Positions 58,129 to 64,000 of a stretch of 64,000 nucleotides of DNA are shown piece by piece; the first letter of the stretch is position 1; the number at the start of each line of letters is the position of its first letter. The position numbers were made by a program, and so were the translations under genes. The notes beneath the pieces were generated by a model. That model was not told the origin of the DNA. It saw only the letters and a program-made list of their open reading frames with translations, and searched no databases. Source of the stretch: Pseudoalteromonas haloplanktis ATCC 14393 (GTDB taxonomy: Bacteria; Pseudomonadota; Gammaproteobacteria; Enterobacterales; Alteromonadaceae). Where the stretch lies: the NCBI RefSeq assembly GCF_000238355.1, contig NZ_AHCA01000010.1, positions 111,799 to 175,798 on the forward strand, given 5' to 3'.

Positions 58129-58524
58129 TTAAGCGCTCGGAATTGTTGCTACCACATGCGGGTTTAAAAATACGTCGCCAATTACACCGGCTTCGCCGTC
58201 TTCCATAACCCAACCTGCAACGAACACTGTGCTTTCACCCACAAAGTTTGCAGGGTCAAATTCAACGGCTTTACCTTCGCTATCAGCCACAATTGGAGTA
58301 CCAGCAATTAACTCTTCACCAAATTCAATCGGTGCGCTTTGGGTCATTACAACGTCAACACGTAAATGTTCATCAGTGCCTTGCTCGGTAACACCGGCAT
58401 ACATGGCACTGGCATCAACCGCCAAAGCCACATGAAAGTCAGCAGCAGCCGATACAACCACTAAACGGTTTGGTGGTATTACGTCTTCTGCGCTAAAGTT
58501 TCTAATAAATCCTGGTTGTGCCAT
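58129..58524 (-). CDS. capsid decoration protein (DUF2190-like)
   Basis: The 131-residue beta-rich acidic protein starts FIRNFSAEDVIPPNRLVV and has GVTEQGTDEHLRVDVV and ELIAGTPIVADSEGK. This pattern is shared with small capsid-stabilising proteins placed between protease and capsid genes. It is 4 nt from the protease stop. Assignment is by pattern and position. Confidence 0.65.
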   Translation of the reverse strand: MAQPGFIRNFSAEDVIPPNRLVVVSAAADFHVALAVDASAMYAGVTEQGTDEHLRVDVVMTQSAPIEFGEELIAGTPIVADSEGKAVEFDPANFVGESTVFVAGWVMEDGEAGVIGDVFLNPHVVATIPSA

Positions 58525-58528
58525 GGTT

Positions 58529-59686
58529 TTATGCCTTTTTAATGTGGTCTAACGCGGCAGTAATACTAATTTCAATGCCTTTGCTAGATTGTGATTGTTG
58601 AAATTCCAGCGCCTTAGCTGCCAATGCTTCTGCACTGTCGTCAGTCACTTCGCCGTCTTTATCGTCTTTATTAAACTCGTGAGTTAAACCCGTTTGCTCA
58701 GGCAAGCCCTTTAAAAAACCTTCAAACCACGCTGCGGGTTTAAGCGCTTGGCTTTTACCGTCTGCGGCAGCAAACTCAAAGGTGGTGTCGCCGTCATCCA
58801 GTTTGGCCATAAACTCAGCCACACCGTCGGTATTGGTTAAGCGTGGGGCTGTGCCGCCGTTCACTTCGGTATTAATAAAGGTGTTAGCCGCTGCAACACG
58901 CTGCGCGTATTCTAGTTGCGCGTTTTTAGCGTTAGCCGCATCAATTTGGTCTTGCAGCGCTTTTCTTTCTTCTTCATCCATTGCATTGTCCTCTTGGGTG
59001 GGTGGGGTGGCATTGCTGTTATCAATAGCGTCGCCTTTACTAAATTCGGCACCTTCACCCGTATTGGCTTTAGCACGTTCATGCTCAGCAATAATGGTTT
59101 CTTCTTTTAACCATTCACTTTCGTAATGTGGCACAACTTTGTCGGCGGCTTCACTACCAAAACGGTCAGTTAAAAAGCTGCGTAAATTGCCCATTAGGCG
59201 GGTAAGGGTGTTTGATGTGCGCAGCGATATGTTGTCAATATCACCGGCAGCAAATTCTAGGGTAAGGGTTTCGGCGTCATCAGCTTGGTTAAACTGCCAT
59301 GCTAGGCCTTCAACAGCAGGGGGCTTGCCGCCCAAATAGCCAATGTGGGCAAGCTTATAGCCGTTATCAGTTTTTTCTAAACGTACAGAGCGGTTAGGGT
59401 AACGCTTGCTCTCAACGGCTTGGGCAAACTCAGCGCAAACGTCTTCGGCTTTGGCAAACAACGAGCCACCTTCGGCTTTTAGCTCACTGGCCCAGCCCCA
59501 AGCAGGGTCGTCCATTTTTGGGTGGCCAATAACCAGCGGTGCGCTCTTCGGTTTAAAGTTGGCTACAACGCTGTTTAAATCAGCGTCGCTAAACGAATGA
59601 GTAACGCCTTTAGCGTCGGTTTGGGTGCCTGCTTTAAATACTTCAAACCAATCAAATTGGGTGTTTGGGGTTGTTTTGTCTGCCAT
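58529..59686 (-). CDS. phage head maturation protease/scaffold (Mu gpI-like)
   Basis: The 385-residue protein has an N-terminal Mu I-type protease domain (WFEVFKAGTQTDAKG, PLVIGHPKMDDPAWGW, YPNRSVRL, LAHIGYLGGKPPAVEGL). The likely catalytic Ser is in NRSVRL near residue 99. An acidic, helical scaffold-like C-terminal half (EERKALQDQIDAANAKN) follows. It should cleave scaffold and capsid during head maturation. It is the first gene of the minus-strand virion block; GGAAC lies before the ATG. Confidence 0.87.
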   Translation of the reverse strand: MADKTTPNTQFDWFEVFKAGTQTDAKGVTHSFSDADLNSVVANFKPKSAPLVIGHPKMDDPAWGWASELKAEGGSLFAKAEDVCAEFAQAVESKRYPNRSVRLEKTDNGYKLAHIGYLGGKPPAVEGLAWQFNQADDAETLTLEFAAGDIDNISLRTSNTLTRLMGNLRSFLTDRFGSEAADKVVPHYESEWLKEETIIAEHERAKANTGEGAEFSKGDAIDNSNATPPTQEDNAMDEEERKALQDQIDAANAKNAQLEYAQRVAAANTFINTEVNGGTAPRLTNTDGVAEFMAKLDDGDTTFEFAAADGKSQALKPAAWFEGFLKGLPEQTGLTHEFNKDDKDGEVTDDSAEALAAKALEFQQSQSSKGIEISITAALDHIKKA

Positions 59687-59829
59687 GTTCCAAGTGCCAA
59701 TAAACTAACTAAGTGGCACCCAGTGTAGGGGGGGAGTAACTATTGAACCGCTGGAAAAGACTTTACAGCGTTAAGAATGGGGTAACGTATATAGGCTAAG
59801 CGGGTATCAATCACACTGCAAGGAATATT

Positions 59830-60597
59830 TTATGGCCTATCACTCATTAAGCTTTTAAACTTTGAATGTACGCTATCTAAGTCTTCGCTAATTTTTTGGA
59901 TTGAAGAAAAATCTAAATTATTGCCTTGAAATGAATAAAGCTTGTAAACCACTTCCTTCATATTTCTAGCCCAAATCAATAAATCATCACCGTCTAGTGT
60001 TTTTATATAAATAGAAGACTCGTAAATCGGTACGTAATGCATCATTGCAATGTTTGACAGCATGCAAACATTCATATTAGCTTTGTATTCAGCGTTTATT
60101 TTTGCCAGTGTATCAATGTAGTCAACAGCAATGTGAGGATCAGGATAAGGAAAAAAATTAGTTAAAGTAGAACGTTTATAAAAGGTAAGGTAGAGCTTTC
60201 TTATATCTATATCTACAGAGTGCTCTTTTTTCAGATCCGTGCAAAATGCTTCAAAAAATGAATAATGCTCGAAATAATTTTTAAGGTGTGTTTGTTGAAC
60301 TGTTTGCTTAGATGCATGAAAGCGAGCGACCATAACGCTCAGTAATATAGATATAGGCAAAAGTCCGATAGGGAACTTGTAATACTTAATAAAAGAATCT
60401 AAGTGCTCAGCTGTAAAACCAAAATCGAATCGTTCATGTATAACTAACTCTCTTGTTAAATTTAGACCAAGTAGCAAAGCAATAATTGCTGGAGTTAATA
60501 ACGCAAACCAAAATGAATAGTTCTTATGTAACGCTCTACTTTCATCGATAGAAAAACATTTAACGAAAAAATTTAATAACTTATAGATTGTTTTCAC
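59830..60597 (-). CDS. two-TM membrane protein, accessory prophage gene
   Basis: Starting at GTG 60597 (AAGG upstream), this 255-residue protein has two membrane helices (about residues 28-48 and 73-91). A helical stretch with ARFHASKQTVQQTHLKNYF and a soluble domain with YIDTLAKINAEY follow. The TM-TM-His/Gln-rich helix layout resembles the protein at 63433 and small membrane effectors seen among phage exclusion genes. It is much more AT-rich than the virion genes. Function is unknown. Confidence 0.6.
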   Translation of the reverse strand: MKTIYKLLNFFVKCFSIDESRALHKNYSFWFALLTPAIIALLLGLNLTRELVIHERFDFGFTAEHLDSFIKYYKFPIGLLPISILLSVMVARFHASKQTVQQTHLKNYFEHYSFFEAFCTDLKKEHSVDIDIRKLYLTFYKRSTLTNFFPYPDPHIAVDYIDTLAKINAEYKANMNVCMLSNIAMMHYVPIYESSIYIKTLDGDDLLIWARNMKEVVYKLYSFQGNNLDFSSIQKISEDLDSVHSKFKSLMSDRP

Positions 60598-60663
60598 TTC
60601 ATGCCTTGTACATAATTTTTAGACTACTATATTAAATAAATACAGAATCGCCAAGGACTGGTT

Positions 60664-61035
60664 ATGATCAAACAAACATATCTAAAAAAATTCAATAAAC
60701 TACTTTTAGTTATTGCAGCAGCCCTAGTTTTGTACGGCATTGGTATAGCTGCCTATGTCTATTACAACAACTCAGATAAATACCTATCATCAAACCCCGA
60801 GGCAATGCCGCAATTATATGCAGCACTTACCAATAAATTAGAATCAAACCCAAGCAAAGACTTTTTAGATGCCGTTAATCAGGCTTATGAAGATCAAATC
60901 ATAACGGAGCAAGAATACATTCGGCTAACGCTTAATCACGAGCTTACTATGTCTAACGATCTATATTTAGAGTTCAAGCCCACCAAGCAACAATTTCATA
61001 AAACATGGCTTAACCACCAAAACACTAAAGAGTAA
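60664..61035 (+). CDS. small single-TM hypothetical protein, prophage-edge type
   Basis: This encodes 123 residues with a basic N-terminus, one membrane helix (about residues 13-33) and a helical C-terminal domain (KDFLDAVNQAYEDQIITEQE, then YIRL). Its length is identical to, and its layout similar to, the protein at 36539-36910. AAGGA precedes the ATG. The stop codon abuts the right-hand 11-bp-phased box array. Confidence 0.6.
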   Translation: MIKQTYLKKFNKLLLVIAAALVLYGIGIAAYVYYNNSDKYLSSNPEAMPQLYAALTNKLESNPSKDFLDAVNQAYEDQIITEQEYIRLTLNHELTMSNDLYLEFKPTKQQFHKTWLNHQNTKE

Positions 61036-61096
61036 CTTTAAATACAAGTCAAACCATGTTTAAACAGCGTTTAAATTTGATTGAGTGTGTTTAAAC
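61036..61096. repeat. array of GTTTAAAC-like boxes with 11-bp period (right edge)
   Basis: Boxes start at 61036 (CTTTAAAT), 61047 (AGTCAAAC, weak), 61058 (GTTTAAAC) and 61069 (GTTTAAAT), exactly 11 bp apart. A further GTTTAAAC at 61089 is 20 bp on, out of phase. The array is non-coding and mirrors the one at 37129. Confidence 0.7.
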
Positions 61097-61258
61097 GGTT
61101 TTGAGCTAAGCATCATAGCCACAAAAATCAATGGGGCGCTTAAAATCGCTTACAGGGATTTTTCTTAAACAATCAACTTTACACACGTTATGATTGCAAT
61201 TAATGTACATATCTAATCAAGGATTGATTTTGTTCTTGATCTATTTAAAGGGAATCTC

Positions 61259-62134
61259 ATGGAATTAAAAACAAGTGCTGGTGCATTAAATATAACAATA
61301 GACAAACATTTACCCACAGAGTATAAAAAGTTATTTGAGAGTGCTTTTGCGCTTAAAAAACAAGTTAACATTAGGGGAACTACTTGGGGCTTGCTCTGCG
61401 CTCAGTCAAAGGTGAAAGATATAAAAGCCGATGTACCAGCTATAAGTGGTGATATTTTTAAATTTACACAAATTAGAGAAGATGCAGATTGGCTTAATCT
61501 AAATACTAATGACTTTGCTACTGATGCAGACCTCGCTGAAATTAACTTGCCTGAAAACTTGAAACCTAATTCGACAAGGTTTACTTATTTCTTTTTTCCT
61601 GAATCTCATACACTCGTTTACGAAGCATATTACAAAGGTAATGAATTAACACCTAACACAGCGGTGGACTTTTTTAAAAAGTTACTAAATTCAGCTGAAC
61701 TTCAAGAAGATTTTGGGGAAGTAAACGTAATTCACTTTCCTGAAAAAGAAGCAGTGCAAAAAGCTTTACAGCTGATGCATAAACGAACTATTCATATGAT
61801 CATTAATAATCCTAATGCGTTTGGTGAAATTGAAAAGAGATACTTGAAAAAAGCAGAGAAACGTCAAATAGCTAAAGTTGAAACTAAAATTACAGCTAAG
61901 ACGGGCGAATCAATACAAGTAGATCAAGAGCTTAGAAATGAAGCGAAAATAGCCGCTAATAATGGTAGCTTAGTTGTTAAAGGCTACGATGGAAAAGGCA
62001 CACCAAGAATAATTTCTACTAAAGATATGCCGTTTATCAAACATGATTATTTTGATATCAAGAATACACTTCCATATGACGCATTTAAACGCTTAGCAAT
62101 TTCAATTGAGGAAATTATTAAAAAGTTATTATGA
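61259..62134 (+). CDS. DUF4747-like protein, first gene of a two-gene unit
   Basis: The 291-residue soluble protein has an N-terminal LNITIDKHLPTEYKKLFESA, then VNIRGTTWGLL and ISGDIFKFTQI. The middle has ENLKPNSTRFTYFFFPESH and LTPNTAVDFFKKLL, and the C-terminal part has KTGESIQVDQELRNEAKIA and STKDMPFIKHDYF. This order matches what I recall of DUF4747, a family of unknown function found sporadically in bacteria. AAGGGA precedes the ATG. It overlaps the next gene by 4 nt. It is strongly AT-rich. Confidence 0.6.
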   Translation: MELKTSAGALNITIDKHLPTEYKKLFESAFALKKQVNIRGTTWGLLCAQSKVKDIKADVPAISGDIFKFTQIREDADWLNLNTNDFATDADLAEINLPENLKPNSTRFTYFFFPESHTLVYEAYYKGNELTPNTAVDFFKKLLNSAELQEDFGEVNVIHFPEKEAVQKALQLMHKRTIHMIINNPNAFGEIEKRYLKKAEKRQIAKVETKITAKTGESIQVDQELRNEAKIAANNGSLVVKGYDGKGTPRIISTKDMPFIKHDYFDIKNTLPYDAFKRLAISIEEIIKKLL

Positions 62135-62754
62135 CAAATAACATTATAGCAAGATATTGGAGAGCATATGGCGGCTTTACTGCATTATTAACAAGTCCTT
62201 ATTTTTATGCATCTATAATCATAACGGGAATCCTTTTTCCTGCATGGAGTAAATTTGGATGGTGGGATGATGTGCTCTCCATTATGCCTAACTTACTTGG
62301 GTTCTCTTTGGGTGGCTTTGCATTGTGGATGTCTATAGGCTCGGAAAAATTTAGAGATTTTTTAGCAGAACAAGACAAACCATGTGGCGAGTGTATTGAA
62401 TGCAAAAATGCTTCTGGTAAATGTTCTAATGATGAACCATCTATGTTTACAATGATCAACGCAATTTTCTTGCACTTTATCTTGCTACAAGTCTTAGCCA
62501 TATTATTAGCTATGATCTGTAAAACCTATATAGATTATTTTGATCTAGTTTCCATGCATAATAAGTCAAAGCTGCTACTAGCTAGTTTTTATTGTGTATC
62601 TTATTTTGTGTTTATCTATGCTTTAGTAAGTACAGTTACCCTCAGTATAGGGTTATTTAGAGTAACCACCCTTTATGAGCACTTTGTAAATAATAAAATA
62701 GTTGAAGATGAAGAAAAGTGCTGCTGCCCTTTAAAAAAACCAAAAAAAAACTAA
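62131..62754 (+). CDS. four-TM membrane protein coupled to the DUF4747-like gene
   Basis: The 207-residue protein has four membrane helices (about residues 22-40, 50-68, 108-130 and 146-170). A cytoplasmic or periplasmic loop between helices 2 and 3 carries the Cys cluster CGECIECKNASGKC, like a small metal-binding knuckle. A second cluster, CCCP, lies at the Lys-rich C-terminus. The start overlaps the upstream stop (ATGA), so the two proteins are made together. This could be a membrane effector controlled by the soluble partner. Confidence 0.6.
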   Translation: MTNNIIARYWRAYGGFTALLTSPYFYASIIITGILFPAWSKFGWWDDVLSIMPNLLGFSLGGFALWMSIGSEKFRDFLAEQDKPCGECIECKNASGKCSNDEPSMFTMINAIFLHFILLQVLAILLAMICKTYIDYFDLVSMHNKSKLLLASFYCVSYFVFIYALVSTVTLSIGLFRVTTLYEHFVNNKIVEDEEKCCCPLKKPKKN

Positions 62755-62773
62755 GCCCCTAACTAGGGGCTTT
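62753..62773. terminator. bidirectional terminator
   Basis: AAGCCCCT and AGGGGCTT form a hairpin with loop AACT. On the minus strand it is followed by a long T run. It separates the membrane-protein gene from the convergent lipoprotein gene. Confidence 0.8.
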
Positions 62774-62777
62774 AACA

Positions 62778-63287
62778 TCATTTTTCAGTAATTTTCACTG
62801 TTTTAGTTATCAATTCTGACACTAATTTTGACGTAGTAGATTCGCTTATTGTCTTATTGGCAGATAATTGGCAGATATAAAACATACCCATATTTAGGAA
62901 CGAAGTTCTCTCTGTTGTTGTAGTCAATAAATTAGCTGTTTGATTTATAGAGCCTGATATTTCAGCTAAAGCTTGTGACTTAGCTCTATCATCACCTTGA
63001 CTTTCACTCACTTTAGCTGCTGTTTTAGACAAATTTAATATCGCTTCTGATAGAGTTGCGTCACCTTCCGCATCTGTTGTTTTAATTGCCAAAGCAGTTT
63101 GCATGCACGCTCTAATCGTTCCATCAGGATCGTTTAAAATAACAGCTGCACTGGTATCAGGCTCCCAAACAAATAGCGTACCAACCGTTTTATCCTCCTT
63201 GTCAGAAATAGATATATATGATTTTTTGAAATATGTGCTGCATCCACTAAGTACAGATATAGCAATAATGATAAAGATGATTTTCAT
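62778..63287 (-). CDS. small lipoprotein, accessory prophage gene
   Basis: The 169-residue protein has a lipoprotein signal with lipobox LSGC at Cys16, so it is membrane-anchored. The mature part is helical and rich in Thr, Ser and Ala (LSKTAAKVSESQGDDRAKSQ, AEISGSINQTANLLTTT). AAGGA precedes the ATG. Phage-borne lipoproteins of this kind often block receptors or DNA entry of related phages, but nothing here proves it. Confidence 0.6.
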   Translation of the reverse strand: MKIIFIIIAISVLSGCSTYFKKSYISISDKEDKTVGTLFVWEPDTSAAVILNDPDGTIRACMQTALAIKTTDAEGDATLSEAILNLSKTAAKVSESQGDDRAKSQALAEISGSINQTANLLTTTTERTSFLNMGMFYICQLSANKTISESTTSKLVSELITKTVKITEK

Positions 63288-63432
63288 CGTGTATCCTTAC
63301 AAGTGTTAATTTCATGTAAATCTAGTCGGCATAATTACACTTGTAAAGTTTAAAAATAATTAATTAATTAACGCACTTTACATTCAGTTGCTTTCTGATA
63401 CTTTCTCTTTAGTTCTCAAGGAGAGACCAGTT

Positions 63433-63948
63433 ATGACTACCCTTAATCAAAAAGAAAACATCCCTAGTGTTTTCACCTACAAATATTTCTGGCTAGCAAT
63501 TGCTATCCCAGTATCAATTTCTTTGATCCTTATGTGTTTTATTTGGATAAATGATAGGTTAATACCTGAGTGGCCTAACAAAAAAACTTTAGACACATTC
63601 CTAACCTTTATGTCTGTTCCTTTATGGATTCTTGGATCTTCAATCCCACTAGCAACGCTTGCAGCAGCTAATTTCAGAGCAATTCAATTCCAAGAAAATT
63701 TGAAATATCAAAAAGATAATCTCGAGTTCCAAAAGAGAAATATTGAAAGGCAGGAGTATGAGCATGTACTAGATCTTTATCATAAAGAGCTATCAATATT
63801 TAAAGAGAAACTTGAATCTGTACTTGAAAATGAAAAGTATGAATTTATAACGTCTGGTGACTCTACAATGATATTTACTAGGTTGTATGAAAAGCCTTCG
63901 AAAACGTCACTAAACCCAATCAAACCAAATGAGTGCGTATTCTCATGA
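63433..63948 (+). CDS. two-TM membrane protein with coiled coil, possibly truncated
   Basis: From the ATG at 63433 (AAGGAG about 10 nt upstream) the protein has 171 residues. Two membrane helices (about 16-36 and 54-76) are followed by a charged coiled coil starting ANFRAIQFQENLKYQKDN. This layout is shared with the protein at 59830. The C-terminus ends abruptly (ECVFS) just as repeated TTTGATCACC motifs begin, so the gene may be cut by an inserted element. Confidence 0.5.
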   Translation: MTTLNQKENIPSVFTYKYFWLAIAIPVSISLILMCFIWINDRLIPEWPNKKTLDTFLTFMSVPLWILGSSIPLATLAAANFRAIQFQENLKYQKDNLEFQKRNIERQEYEHVLDLYHKELSIFKEKLESVLENEKYEFITSGDSTMIFTRLYEKPSKTSLNPIKPNECVFS

Positions 63949-63985
63949 CTTTGATCACCGATTCTCATCAGCTTTGATCACCTGA
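63941..63985. repeat. tandem repeat with TTTGATCACC, possible insertion-sequence end
   Basis: CTTTGATCACC occurs at 63949-63959 and 63972-63982, each preceded by TCTCAT about 7-9 nt before. Multiple short repeats of this kind recall transposase-binding sites at the ends of IS21-family elements. The window ends before any transposase gene is seen. Confidence 0.35.
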
Positions 63986-64000
63986 TTTATCATTTTGTAG

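Noticed and set aside
59694..59719. GTGCCA/TGGCAC hairpin upstream of the protease gene as an operator
   Set aside because: The stem is only 6 bp with a 14-nt loop and there is no supporting promoter element, so it is too weak to call.

Overview
The window looks like the chromosome of a marine gammaproteobacterium of the Alteromonadales, most likely Pseudoalteromonas-like. This is inferred from the gene set (bioA divergent from bioBFCD, asnS, MiaE, rhombosortase, YbiT-type ABC-F, S9 peptidase lipoprotein, Gram-negative porin) and the moderately AT-rich DNA. No database search was possible, so all family names rest on motifs and recalled family sequences.

Bases 1-36900 are host chromosome. 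They hold a small membrane protein, a decaying patch (short-chain dehydrogenase tail remnant, secreted sulfatase, IS3-type transposase remnant), a chemoreceptor, asnS, a P-loop kinase, the complete biotin locus (bioA on the minus strand, bioB-bioF-bioC-bioD on the plus strand with 1-4 nt overlaps), htpX, a secreted Calx-beta protein, a GNAT enzyme, an esterase, a TetR/small-membrane-protein pair, a porin, an ABC-F ATPase, purE-purK, a YeiH-type transporter with a secreted endo/exonuclease-fold protein, an S9 peptidase, rhombosortase, gamma-glutamyltransferase, malic enzyme, a SIMPL protein, a DUF2254 membrane protein, MAPEG, a sulfotransferase-like protein and miaE.

Bases about 37100-59700 are one long minus-strand block of prophage virion genes. 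In order of transcription (right to left) they are: Mu-type protease/scaffold, decoration protein, major capsid protein, a terminator, gp36-like protein, gpG-like virion morphogenesis protein, gp37-like tail terminator, tail tube, a tail assembly chaperone pair joined by a -1 frameshift, tape measure, an inserted membrane-protein moron, distal tail protein, L-like and K-like tail tip proteins, a giant J-like tail tip protein, a tail fibre and a fibre-associated protein. The head genes are Mu-like and the tail is of the long non-contractile (siphovirus) type. Terminase, portal, integrase or transposase, repressor and lysis genes are not visible, so the prophage is either partial or continues beyond 64000. 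Two virion genes carry apparent single-base frameshifts.

Bases 59700-64000 hold a mixed-strand set of AT-rich accessory genes: several one- to four-TM membrane proteins, a lipoprotein and a two-gene DUF4747-like/membrane-protein operon. They look like exclusion or defence morons.

The most unusual non-coding signal is a set of at least four arrays of the palindrome GTTTAAAC (or close variants) spaced at exactly 11 bp, one helical turn. They lie at both ends of the prophage block, inside the K-like gene and at the start of the gp37-like gene. No comparable array was noticed outside the block.
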